A DNA stretch of 64,000 nucleotides, taken from positions 2,046,001 through 2,110,000 of the forward strand of contig NZ_CP137891.1 in assembly GCF_033547075.1 (NCBI RefSeq), given 5' to 3'. Under the pieces are notes generated by a model. That model was not told the origin of the DNA. It made no database searches and saw nothing but the letters and a program-made list of their open reading frames with translations. The translations under genes and the position numbers were made by a program. This DNA comes from Flavobacterium ardleyense. GTDB lineage: Bacteria; Bacteroidota; Bacteroidia; Flavobacteriales; Flavobacteriaceae. Shown here piece by piece: positions 33,991 through 43,911 of this stretch (positions are counted from its first letter, which is position 1; every line of letters starts with the position of its first letter).

Positions 33991-35967
33991 ATGGCGGATA
34001 ATAATAATACATATAGTTTTATTCCTTGGTTACGACGTGGCTTAAGTCGACAGATAAATCCAGCTGAAGTTGATACTTTCGCTAGTATAATTGATGAGGG
34101 TCCAACTTTAAAGCGTGCAAGCTTACGTGTTAAGACTACTTTCGATTTAACGCCAATTGCAAAGGATGGGCAAACTGCGCAAAATGATATTCGAACAGAA
34201 ACAATAAATATCTCATTAGTAGGGCCTGGAGATGTTTCGGGTTTGCAACCAATTTCTATTTTGCAAGTCGTACCTGCAAATGGTGTAAAAAACTTTGAAA
34301 GTAACTACTTTCCTTTTATCGAATTTTTTGAGGAAGATATTCCTTGGAGATACACTCCCGCCAAAGAAGCTGGTGACAGATTGAGACCTTGGTTGACCTT
34401 ACTAGTTTGCAAAAATGACGAATTTTTTGTGACCTCCAACAATGACGGACTTTCTCATTTATCACTTAAAATTACTGATGATGATAATTTTCTTAAAATA
34501 TTTCCAAAGCCAAAAAATATTTGGAAGTCAGCTCACGTGCAATTTTCAAATAAAAAACTTGAAAAAGATGACAATTTAATTACAACTACCAATAGATTGC
34601 TAAATGAGAATGAAGATATTGCTTTTTCTCGCCTATTGTCGATGCGAAAACTTGAAGATAATACAGCCTATACCGCATTTCTCATTCCTTCTTTTGAGAC
34701 AGGACGTTTATCAGGCTTATCATTACCTTTCAACGAGATTCCGGCTCAGCGTGCAGCTTGGGCCGAGAGTTTTGATCTTCAAAAAACCTCTAGGATACAG
34801 CCTTTTGACTTTCCAATTTATCATCACTGGGAATTTGAAACTTCGACAGCTGACTTTATTACACTAGCACGTAAACTTATGCCCATTGCTGCAGAAACGA
34901 TGCCTGCAGCTTTACGAGTAGATGTGCAAAATATGGGAAACGGCTTGAGTTACTCAACACTTTCAGAAAGACCAAAGCGTAACGTAATTGATGTAGAAGT
35001 TGCTACAAAACCTATCAATTTTGAGTCCGAAGCTTTTCCAAATAGAGCAGATGAGCAAATAGTTGCGGATGTAATGAAAAATTTGCTTTCAAAAAATCCG
35101 ACTTTGTTAGAGAATATGGGGCAAATAGGATTGCTTTCAACACATGCAGGCACTCAGAAAATGCAGAAGCAGACCAAAAACTTTGTTATCAGTAGAGTAA
35201 TTGCATCGCTCAAGAATCCAACTCGAAAATCAACCGAAGAGTTAGAGGAACTTAAATTACGAAGAAATAAAGATTTGAAAAATCTCAATGTTCGTAGTGT
35301 CATGTCTCGTACACGAAACAGCGAAGATACTAGTGAAATGGACGATCCGTGGATTGTTCCACCTCTCTACGGCGCAAAGCACATAATGGCAACCTCACTT
35401 GAAATTGAAGATAATATCGATCACTCCTGGTTTCCGGAACTTAACTTAGATGTTAGACACAGATCTGCAGCAGGACTCGGAAAAAAAGTAGTGCAAAATA
35501 ACCAAGAAGAATTTGTTCATAGGGCGTGGGAGCAAGTAGAGCTTATAAATGAGCTAAACCAGAGATTACGTGAGTACTTACTGAACTTACAATTGAATTC
35601 ATCTTTATACCAGACACGATTTAATAGTAAATATTTAAAAGATTTGATGATTTATCTACAACCAATGAAATACGCACCTATTGGCGAAGATGGAGGTACC
35701 TTAAATGATGAGATTGTACGTAGAGGAATTCCTTCGGCTTACGCATCATCCGCCTTTCAGAGTATTTCTTCAAGTAAGTCTACTCCTGAGGTAACTACCG
35801 CATCGTTATCCAAAGCAATAGTTGATAATCGGGCGTATAAGATGAAAGATCATCTAATTAAAGACTTGCTGGATAAAGAACAGATCGAAGAAATATTCAC
35901 ATACTATCAAACTAGTTTAGAGTATAAGGAGCTAATTAAATACGAGGAATTATGGAAAAGCGTGTAG
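33991..35967 (+). CDS. Unknown 658-aa protein of the giant operon
   Basis: A soluble 658-residue protein without signal peptide. The N-terminus is beta-rich with the phrase PFIEFFEEDIPWRYTPA followed by RLRPWLTLLV (about 107-137), a pattern I recall from unnamed proteins found beside DUF6603-type genes in other phyla. The middle has mixed alpha/beta structure and a segment DPWIVPPLYGAKH; the C-terminus is helical. No catalytic motif is recognised. It overlaps the next gene by 16 bases, so the two products are likely made in a fixed ratio and may bind each other. Confidence 0.75.
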   Translation: MADNNNTYSFIPWLRRGLSRQINPAEVDTFASIIDEGPTLKRASLRVKTTFDLTPIAKDGQTAQNDIRTETINISLVGPGDVSGLQPISILQVVPANGVKNFESNYFPFIEFFEEDIPWRYTPAKEAGDRLRPWLTLLVCKNDEFFVTSNNDGLSHLSLKITDDDNFLKIFPKPKNIWKSAHVQFSNKKLEKDDNLITTTNRLLNENEDIAFSRLLSMRKLEDNTAYTAFLIPSFETGRLSGLSLPFNEIPAQRAAWAESFDLQKTSRIQPFDFPIYHHWEFETSTADFITLARKLMPIAAETMPAALRVDVQNMGNGLSYSTLSERPKRNVIDVEVATKPINFESEAFPNRADEQIVADVMKNLLSKNPTLLENMGQIGLLSTHAGTQKMQKQTKNFVISRVIASLKNPTRKSTEELEELKLRRNKDLKNLNVRSVMSRTRNSEDTSEMDDPWIVPPLYGAKHIMATSLEIEDNIDHSWFPELNLDVRHRSAAGLGKKVVQNNQEEFVHRAWEQVELINELNQRLREYLLNLQLNSSLYQTRFNSKYLKDLMIYLQPMKYAPIGEDGGTLNDEIVRRGIPSAYASSAFQSISSSKSTPEVTTASLSKAIVDNRAYKMKDHLIKDLLDKEQIEEIFTYYQTSLEYKELIKYEELWKSV

Positions 35968-37829
35968 TAATAATTAATTCTATAGAAATTTACAAAAATC
36001 AGGCTTTTGCAAACGATGATATTAAAATTGTAGTTTGCTCTTTTGATGATGATGCTTCTGAAGAAGAAATTAATGCTGAACTTTTAAAAGTTGAAAGGGA
36101 CGCATTTGAAGTTATCAAAACACTTCCACCTAATATGAAAATTGAACGTATTGATTTTGCAAGAGAGGTTGAATCATCAATATATGTTCTGGTGTACCGA
36201 AAAGCAGCAGATGTAGTTGGAAATATATTTGAACTCTTTGACGAAATTTCAATCAGAGACTTTATTGGGTATGGTTCGCAGACTAAGGTTCTTAAAAATT
36301 CTAAGTGTAAGTTATCTTATACCGTAGAAGGACCAAAAGTTGTGGACAATACATCAAAATTTGGATCATACGTATTCATAGTAAAACAAGTAACTTGTTA
36401 TAAGCAAGAGGATTGGACTGGAAAGGATCAGCTAAGGTTAGAATTAACTCCTGATAATGGAAGCAAGAAAAAGTTTCCAAATAATACATCACATCGTAAT
36501 ATTGGAAAGGGGCAGACAATTAATTTTCAAGCTGGTGACGCTATTAAAGTAGTATTTCAAAATAGTATTACTTTAAAAGTTTTAGAAATTGATCGCTACG
36601 ATGCCAACGATACTTTGGGCTTTGGAACATTTTACGGAACGGAAGTTAGCGACAAGATTTTTAAAGCAACACAAGATGGCGCAGACTACAGTATAGTATA
36701 TGACATTAAAGCAATTACAAAAGTTATTGATAATTCATATGGCGGCTTCAATTCTACACCTTCAACTGGATACAAAAGACCTAATTTCCGTCCATTCTTT
36801 AAAAAGATTGATAATACTCAAAAAAAACTATCTAAACTACTAAGCTTTAACGAAGTAATTAGTTCTCCACTGATATCCACTATGCCAATTGTGGAAAATT
36901 TAAATGATAACATGAATCCGCTAAATAGTGCGGAGAAAGCACGAGTAGAAAAATTCATTGGAGCATATTATGAAGAATTTTTCAGCAATCCTGATGTACA
37001 AAAACGCTACATTGAAGAGTTGACGCATAGTCAATATCCAGTAATGGCATATCCGGTATTTCCAGAACCTGCCTATTACTATTTAAAACAATTTTCAGAG
37101 AAATTGATCTTGCCCGCATCAGGCTCTATGCCCGATAACTCAATGGCGCTCTTTGTAAACAACCCAGTCTTTGTGGAAGCATTTCTGTGTGGAATGAATA
37201 CTGAGATGGGAAGAGAATTATTATGGAGAGAATATCCAACCGATTCTCGTGGATCCTATTTCCGTAAATTCTGGGATTCAGAAATTAAAAAAGACATAGG
37301 GCAAGAAGTCGCAAATGATTCTTTTTTTGATATTTTACCCATTCATAAATGGGAAAATGATAACGCAAATCACTCTGAAATCTTGAAAACGAAGAGTCAA
37401 TTGGGACAAAATCACATGTCTGGAAAGGATGACTTATTAATATTTGCAATTAAAGGTGAGTTGCTAAAGAAATATCCAGAAACCTTAATTTTCTTGAGTA
37501 AAGGAGAACTTGATCATAACAAAATTATGTTGAAAGAAGATGCTCTAAAAATTCTTCCTGATTTGTCAGCGTGGTTAGGGGACGATACTTTCATAGTTGG
37601 TTTTCCTTCAAAATTTGAAGAGTTAATTGGAAACCCCGCTACTAATGATCCTGGATACTTTTTAACATTTATGAATCGTCCCGCTGAAACGCGCTTTGGA
37701 AGTTCAGAGTATAATTTTGATCAGGAAGGGACTGAGCATTCAGGAGAATCCGCTGCCAATTTATTAGTACAACCTTATATTTTCGGGAAGCACATTAGTC
37801 AGTTTTTAGATGGTTGGAAAGATATGTAA
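35952..37829 (+). CDS. Unknown 625-aa protein of the giant operon, C2-like N-terminal part
   Basis: A 625-residue soluble protein. Residues 1-110 form a small alpha/beta domain. Residues 115-270 look like a beta-sandwich with LEIDRYDANDTLGFG, reminiscent of a C2-type Ca-binding loop but not proven. The C-terminal half contains the striking block EMGRELLWREYPTDSRG (418-434) followed by YFRKFWD, which I recall as a hallmark of unnamed proteins in this cluster type. The ATG at 35952 is inside the end of the upstream gene. No enzyme motif is recognised. Confidence 0.75.
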   Translation: MEKRVVIINSIEIYKNQAFANDDIKIVVCSFDDDASEEEINAELLKVERDAFEVIKTLPPNMKIERIDFAREVESSIYVLVYRKAADVVGNIFELFDEISIRDFIGYGSQTKVLKNSKCKLSYTVEGPKVVDNTSKFGSYVFIVKQVTCYKQEDWTGKDQLRLELTPDNGSKKKFPNNTSHRNIGKGQTINFQAGDAIKVVFQNSITLKVLEIDRYDANDTLGFGTFYGTEVSDKIFKATQDGADYSIVYDIKAITKVIDNSYGGFNSTPSTGYKRPNFRPFFKKIDNTQKKLSKLLSFNEVISSPLISTMPIVENLNDNMNPLNSAEKARVEKFIGAYYEEFFSNPDVQKRYIEELTHSQYPVMAYPVFPEPAYYYLKQFSEKLILPASGSMPDNSMALFVNNPVFVEAFLCGMNTEMGRELLWREYPTDSRGSYFRKFWDSEIKKDIGQEVANDSFFDILPIHKWENDNANHSEILKTKSQLGQNHMSGKDDLLIFAIKGELLKKYPETLIFLSKGELDHNKIMLKEDALKILPDLSAWLGDDTFIVGFPSKFEELIGNPATNDPGYFLTFMNRPAETRFGSSEYNFDQEGTEHSGESAANLLVQPYIFGKHISQFLDGWKDM

Positions 37830-37881
37830 TGAAGATTACAGATTTTAAATTTTAATTATTCGATTCAAAAAAAGTAATGGT

Positions 37882-40800
37882 ATGAAAAAAATAAATTCAC
37901 AAATAGATGCTGCTAGACTTGCCAAATTAAATCATTCGGTAACGCTTAATAGTACGCTATCGCCATATATGCTTTTTCCTGTGCGACTGGAAACTCATTT
38001 CAGAGAAGCTACTGTAAGTTCTAGACCTGAACATGAAAAAGAAATAGAAGATATATTAACTTCATTTGCAAACATTACCAATCGTTTAAATACAACTTTT
38101 CTTGTAAAAAATGAAGGCGTGATAAGCACTTATAGCGACTCTCTGCCAGAAGAGTTGTATGATTTGCGAGTCTTAATTGAAGAACTTGATCTGGTATCTT
38201 CTGAGCACAAAGGAGTAATACAAGACCTTGCCTTGAGATTGCATAATATCATGCCTAATTTTGGCGACAGTAAATTAGATACTTATTCAAAAGATATTGT
38301 AGAGGCTGCAAAAACTATAGAAATATCTACAGCTTTAAAAGAGAATAGAGCAACCGTTTTTATTAATGAATTACGAGCAAACTATAAATCATTAAAAACT
38401 CTCGCTGAATACACATATACTCCATATCGCAGTACTAAATATTATCAAAATAAAGATAAAGTTAATGCCGAAAATAAGCGTTTATACCGATATGTTTCTG
38501 GTCGTGTTATGACTATTAAAGATTCTTTCAGTACAGCCGAAAATCAATTGAAAGATATTCCTAGTCTCGATAATCGTCAAAGACACGTCGCTGTATTTGA
38601 ATTATTTGCTAACAAATATTCTGAGTGGGAACTTTTATTTAATAAAATCGAAACAAATTTTAAGAATATTTATAAAAAGTTTGATTTCCAAAGAGAAAAA
38701 TTAAATCAGAGGTATCACGAAGATTGGTTAAGTATTCTATTGGAAACCAAAACAAAGGCGAAAAACTTCACAACAAACTTTGATAAAAATATAGAAAATA
38801 AACCACGCACAGTTGCGCATTACACAAGGGTTGTTCAGTCTGCTTTACAAATGCAAATTGATTTATTACACGCATCCATTATCCAGAAATATATTCCCTA
38901 CACTGAGTTGAAAGCTAAAATTTCAGGACTAAATTCTTCACTAGAAAAAACAATTTTTAATAATAGAACCGAAAAGGAATTGACTCTTGGAATATCTGCA
39001 CAATTAAATGTAAACCTATCTGCCTACTACTCGTTGATGGTATCAAGAAATTTTGTTGATTATCAAGCTACAGTCAGCTCACAAAATAATGATATGTTCC
39101 TGAATTCTGTAAAACTGCAGACAGTTGTTGCAAAAATAGAAACTTTCAAAACTCAAAAACAATTGTGCGTGCGAATTTTTCCGGATGATATATTTATCCA
39201 TCAGCATGAAAAGTTATTATCCAAGGAAGAGTTGACAGAAGGCAAGCGTTTCTGGATTAAATATTTTATAGCATCGGAAAATGAAAGTCATGAGAGAGAG
39301 GCTTGGAGCAGTTTTTGGAGAAAATTCGAAGTAATGCGTGCTTCATGGATAGCGCGGACACTTCGTCCCGAAGAATTATCAAAATTTTCTGATCGTCAAC
39401 CTTTTAAAAATAGCGGAGTTTTAGAGAAGTTGCTTGATGAATTGGTGGAAATTAGTAATAATTACAATATTGATGAAAGTAAAAGCCAGACTTGTAACGA
39501 ATCGAAAGTAATAGAAATGGTGCAGGTTTTCCTTCCCAAATTCTATGAAGTTCGAAAAATCGTTATGCAATATTCGAAAATCGTTGATTATCTATTCCAA
39601 AAAATAAATGGTGATCTAAGTTATGTTAAACGAAGATTGGAGACTTTTATATTCTTTTATAATAAAAATCTAGAATATATGAAGCGCGCAGATATGGTTT
39701 ATACCGATCTTGATTTCCAATCATTATCAGCGTTTTACGATGAGTTAAATGATCTATTAGCACATATTGAAGATCACGAAGTGTCATTAGAAGTAATGGT
39801 CGACGAATATCTTGAGCGACTAGATTTTAAAGAGGTATTTTTCAAACAGAATATTAAAACTAGAGATGGTGATGCTTTCACTCCACCTCTTTCTGCCATT
39901 CTTCCAAATCGTTTTTTATTTTTTGGAGACACGATGCTAAATATTAATGGCAAGAAGCGAAATAAAAGAATTGTTCATGCGGGCCGAAAAGTAAAAAAAG
40001 GTTTAAAGTTAAGCATTGATTTTGGTGAAGATAATAATATAAATCCCTACCATTTAGACGTAGAGACGGGTGAAATTGACATTAGAGGTGGGATTAGATG
40101 GATGACTGATTATGAAATAGCTGTAAAGTCAGGGATGGCAATTACTATTCCGCTACCACACAGCGATTCTGAATATGAGAAGGCAAAATTTTCAGTTATT
40201 TATGTTTTAGGCGTTAAGGACAAGGTAAGTGACGATATGCTAGAGGATTTCTACAATGGTCATATTTATGGACAGTCAGGATTAGATTTTTTAAAGATTG
40301 GAACACCCACCAACAGTTTTGATGATATTGTTTCCGGGTATAACAGTGACGAATCTTTGCTGGAACAAAAACGATTTGAAATTGATGTCAAGGAAAATTT
40401 TAAAGGTGCGAATTCAAAACAGCTTTTTGATTCTTTATCCAATACAATCGGCATAGATATAAATAAGTTTAATGCTACTTTAGGCAGAGTAAATAGCTAC
40501 GATAATAACGAAATTCAGAAAGCGAAAACTACTAACGCAATGATGTGCGAAGAATTATCTGATGCATTTAAAATTGCAAAAGATGGATCTGTGGAGAAGT
40601 GCAAAACGGGATTATTTTTAAAAAAAATACCTGAATTTGTTACCAACTACACTTTCGCAAGGGGGATTATTCCGCCTTTGCGAATTGGAAATCAGCCTTA
40701 TGGGATACTACCAACGACAGCATATTCAAAATTTGAACTAGAATCTGCGTCAGACGATATAATTAATTATAGTAATCCTTCATTCCTAAAATTTGCACGT

Positions 40801-43800
40801 GAACTGTACTACCTATTAAAACGTTTAACCAATATATGGAACAGTTTAAAGCGAGATCATGTCATACATTCTGAAAATCTTAAAAAAGGAAATCCTCAGA
40901 AAAGATATTTAGAAATGATGAACTTGACCCCAACCTCAGTATCTTTTTTTGAAAGAACATTAGTTGAAGCGCTTCCAATTCTACACCCGGCAATTAACTA
41001 TATGCCAATTGAAAATACACAAAATGCAGTTGCCAAGATCCTAAAAGATATGTTTGATATAACTTTTGAGACTAACAAAAATAGTGCGCGTGTCTTGGAC
41101 GAATTACCTCTATTTAGATCTCATGCAATAGATGGAATGCTGGAAGAATTTTTTGATAAAGAAGCAAATGAACCAACCCTCAAACCTTTTATCGAAGAAA
41201 TTCTCTATGGAATTGGAAATGAAAGTACAACAAATGATAATAAAGAGAAACTTTTAACAATAATGGAAGAGGATGAAATTCCACTTTTGGTCGCTGAATT
41301 TCTGGATCTATTTACTTACAGATTAGATGCTTGGTGGTCAGGATTGGTAAACTTCCAATTAGAGCGAATTCGTAAGGGAGAGTTTGGAAAAGCTAGTTTC
41401 GCCACAAGTATTGGAGCCTATGGCTGGGTGTTTAACTTAAATAGAAATATCAATAAATCTAAGAAAGAATTACCAAAGGCTCAAGCAGATAAGATTGGTC
41501 AAGAAATGAATCTTCGTGATCAAAAAAGTCCGATTTTTCAGGACGAAGAACACAACGAATTTATTCTTGCGCCATCTATTAATCAAGCTATTACTGCCGC
41601 AATTCTTCGGAGCGCTTATAAGAAAAGTAAAATTGAGGACGGCGACAGTCGTTTATGTATAAATTTATCATCGCTAAGAGTGAGACAGGCATTAAGATTA
41701 ATCGATGGTGTGCGCAACGGTCTTTCTGTTGGAGCAGTTTTGGGCGCTGATTTAGAAAGAGGATTGCATGAAGCTTATAAAACTACCGGACAGGAATTAG
41801 ATCGATATATCTATCCACTGCGTCAATTATTTCCATTAAAAATGGATATAAAATCTGAAAGTGAAGGCCCAGAAGCTAATTCTTATATAATGAGTGTCAT
41901 TAACGGGGAATTGCTACTAAACAAAATTAACAAGGATAATGACGCTAGTGATTTCCGCTCGATGACCTTGTCAAATTATCTTCTTACTACTAATCCCGAC
42001 GCCGAACCTGTAAAGTGGTTTCATGATTTATTTAAAGGTCGTCCAAGTGAACACAAATTAATTGCCGCCCGTCAAATTGAACAGTTGGCCGATACATTTG
42101 ATGCATTGAGTGATTTGGTTTTATCTGAAGGTGTCTACCAACTTGTTCAAGGAAATCGAGTAGCTTTTTCTGCCTTAATGCAAAATATGCAGGACGGCCG
42201 CGTTTTCAATCTTCCTCAAATTACCGAAATTCCGATTCACTCCGCAGTAGTGCGTCATAAAGTAGCTATTGCACTTGATGCTACATCAGATATTGAGGTT
42301 TTGGGATGGGATAGAAATATATCGTCCGAGAATACTCAAAATGAAACCGTGATTGGAATCAACCCATGGGTTTTATCAAAGGTTGAACCAGCACTAAGTA
42401 GTTGGATTGGTAAAAATCTAGGAAGTGCTGATGATATTCGTTTTGTTATAGAACAAACGGATGACGACGATAAAATAACTGAAAGTTATTGTTCAATTTC
42501 TGAACTTGGGATTTCGCCTCTAACATATTTTTATCTATCTAGTAATATTTCCTTATTTGTCAGATATATTGAATTATCGTACAGAAAAAAACACAGACTA
42601 TTTTCTCAAAAATTATCAATTGATTATAAAAAGAGAAAGAATACGTGGGGAGCAGAAATTAAAACGATTTTTGAGAATGAGTGGGTATTAAATAATCTCC
42701 GTTCACTGCTCGCTAATAGTCGTGCATTAACTGCTGAAGATTTTTCTACGACAGTTACTCATGGTGGTGGAATAAATTTAAAAGGAATAGATAAGGCCGA
42801 ATTAAAAAATAGATTTCAACTACTATTAGATTATTGTAAAAAACTAAGTACAGACTTGCAATATTTAATAGAGGCTAGATCAAATTCTGAAAGCGAAACT
42901 GCTAACATGCAATTATGGACCGAGGCCGAAGTGATTGAAGTTGTAGATAAATTAGTAGAAAGTGCTTCGTTAGGTATTTCTACAGCGCTCACTTCTATAT
43001 CATCAAATACATTTGAGTCTAAAACAGAAGAACAACAATTAAAGATGCAGAATAGTCTATTAGCTACTTGTCGTATCGTTTTTAGTACTATTACTTCCAA
43101 TATTAAAAAATCAGAAACTGCGATTGCAGAGATAGATAATAATGATGAAGATTCTGTTTTAGCCACTTATACAAAAGCAATGCAAGAATTGTTGTATGCT
43201 AGTTTTCGAGTAATACCACACTTTAATTTGAAACCACTTTCTGCCGAAGAATTTGCAGCTCAATCAGAGCAACTAAAAGCTGATTTCTCATATCAAAATG
43301 TTTCACCTTTAGAAATGGAGAGTTGGACAAGTGAAGTTAGTAAAGTTCGTGAACCTATGGCTCAGTTTAATCAAATGAGAATGTTCTCTGACTTTTCAGG
43401 AATTCCGCTAGGGCAAGCAGCTGTTTTGCAGTTTCCTTTTAATGCTGAAAAGGATAAAGAATGGCTAGGAAGAGAAGTAGTTTCGGAAGATGCAATGGAC
43501 GACAAGGAATCATTAGTTATTTATGAGAGAGAGAATTTTACTTCAGATGCCACTACTTTTAATGCAGGTTTAATTATTGACAATTGGATGGAATTCTTAC
43601 CATATGAAAAACAGCGCGGAGGAATCGTCTTCAATTTTGACCAACCAAACGCCGAAGCACCTCAGGTAATTTTACTCTCAGTGCCTTCGAAAATTGTCAT
43701 GCGAAAAAGAAAAGATCAGTCGATTGAAGCAAAAAATTGGACTTTGAATGATTTGATTGTCACTTTAAATGACACACGATTGATGGCGGAAAATAGGGCA

Positions 43801-43881
43801 GTAGAACCAGATCATTTATATGCAGAACCTGAACTTGCTAAAGTAATACCGTTATTAAAATATAAGAAAGTGAAAATTTGA
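37882..43881 (+). CDS. Giant unknown protein of 1999 aa in the operon
   Basis: The largest protein of the window, with no signal peptide or membrane span. Residues 1-660 are mostly helical with coiled-coil-like stretches. The centre is mixed: LPNRFLFFGDTML (about 673-685), a GTPTNSFDD block (807-815) and RIGNQPYGILPTT (934-946), all motifs I associate with a widespread unnamed family. The remaining 1000 residues alternate helical segments and end in a beta-rich part (ILLSVPSKIVMRKR). No nuclease, protease, kinase or ADP-ribosyltransferase site was seen. The size, the lack of export signal and co-expression with four other conserved unknowns suggest the core of a large assembly. Confidence 0.75.
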   Translation: MKKINSQIDAARLAKLNHSVTLNSTLSPYMLFPVRLETHFREATVSSRPEHEKEIEDILTSFANITNRLNTTFLVKNEGVISTYSDSLPEELYDLRVLIEELDLVSSEHKGVIQDLALRLHNIMPNFGDSKLDTYSKDIVEAAKTIEISTALKENRATVFINELRANYKSLKTLAEYTYTPYRSTKYYQNKDKVNAENKRLYRYVSGRVMTIKDSFSTAENQLKDIPSLDNRQRHVAVFELFANKYSEWELLFNKIETNFKNIYKKFDFQREKLNQRYHEDWLSILLETKTKAKNFTTNFDKNIENKPRTVAHYTRVVQSALQMQIDLLHASIIQKYIPYTELKAKISGLNSSLEKTIFNNRTEKELTLGISAQLNVNLSAYYSLMVSRNFVDYQATVSSQNNDMFLNSVKLQTVVAKIETFKTQKQLCVRIFPDDIFIHQHEKLLSKEELTEGKRFWIKYFIASENESHEREAWSSFWRKFEVMRASWIARTLRPEELSKFSDRQPFKNSGVLEKLLDELVEISNNYNIDESKSQTCNESKVIEMVQVFLPKFYEVRKIVMQYSKIVDYLFQKINGDLSYVKRRLETFIFFYNKNLEYMKRADMVYTDLDFQSLSAFYDELNDLLAHIEDHEVSLEVMVDEYLERLDFKEVFFKQNIKTRDGDAFTPPLSAILPNRFLFFGDTMLNINGKKRNKRIVHAGRKVKKGLKLSIDFGEDNNINPYHLDVETGEIDIRGGIRWMTDYEIAVKSGMAITIPLPHSDSEYEKAKFSVIYVLGVKDKVSDDMLEDFYNGHIYGQSGLDFLKIGTPTNSFDDIVSGYNSDESLLEQKRFEIDVKENFKGANSKQLFDSLSNTIGIDINKFNATLGRVNSYDNNEIQKAKTTNAMMCEELSDAFKIAKDGSVEKCKTGLFLKKIPEFVTNYTFARGIIPPLRIGNQPYGILPTTAYSKFELESASDDIINYSNPSFLKFARELYYLLKRLTNIWNSLKRDHVIHSENLKKGNPQKRYLEMMNLTPTSVSFFERTLVEALPILHPAINYMPIENTQNAVAKILKDMFDITFETNKNSARVLDELPLFRSHAIDGMLEEFFDKEANEPTLKPFIEEILYGIGNESTTNDNKEKLLTIMEEDEIPLLVAEFLDLFTYRLDAWWSGLVNFQLERIRKGEFGKASFATSIGAYGWVFNLNRNINKSKKELPKAQADKIGQEMNLRDQKSPIFQDEEHNEFILAPSINQAITAAILRSAYKKSKIEDGDSRLCINLSSLRVRQALRLIDGVRNGLSVGAVLGADLERGLHEAYKTTGQELDRYIYPLRQLFPLKMDIKSESEGPEANSYIMSVINGELLLNKINKDNDASDFRSMTLSNYLLTTNPDAEPVKWFHDLFKGRPSEHKLIAARQIEQLADTFDALSDLVLSEGVYQLVQGNRVAFSALMQNMQDGRVFNLPQITEIPIHSAVVRHKVAIALDATSDIEVLGWDRNISSENTQNETVIGINPWVLSKVEPALSSWIGKNLGSADDIRFVIEQTDDDDKITESYCSISELGISPLTYFYLSSNISLFVRYIELSYRKKHRLFSQKLSIDYKKRKNTWGAEIKTIFENEWVLNNLRSLLANSRALTAEDFSTTVTHGGGINLKGIDKAELKNRFQLLLDYCKKLSTDLQYLIEARSNSESETANMQLWTEAEVIEVVDKLVESASLGISTALTSISSNTFESKTEEQQLKMQNSLLATCRIVFSTITSNIKKSETAIAEIDNNDEDSVLATYTKAMQELLYASFRVIPHFNLKPLSAEEFAAQSEQLKADFSYQNVSPLEMESWTSEVSKVREPMAQFNQMRMFSDFSGIPLGQAAVLQFPFNAEKDKEWLGREVVSEDAMDDKESLVIYERENFTSDATTFNAGLIIDNWMEFLPYEKQRGGIVFNFDQPNAEAPQVILLSVPSKIVMRKRKDQSIEAKNWTLNDLIVTLNDTRLMAENRAVEPDHLYAEPELAKVIPLLKYKKVKI

Positions 43882-43911
43882 AATAGTTAACATACTAAAA
43901 TTATAGAAATT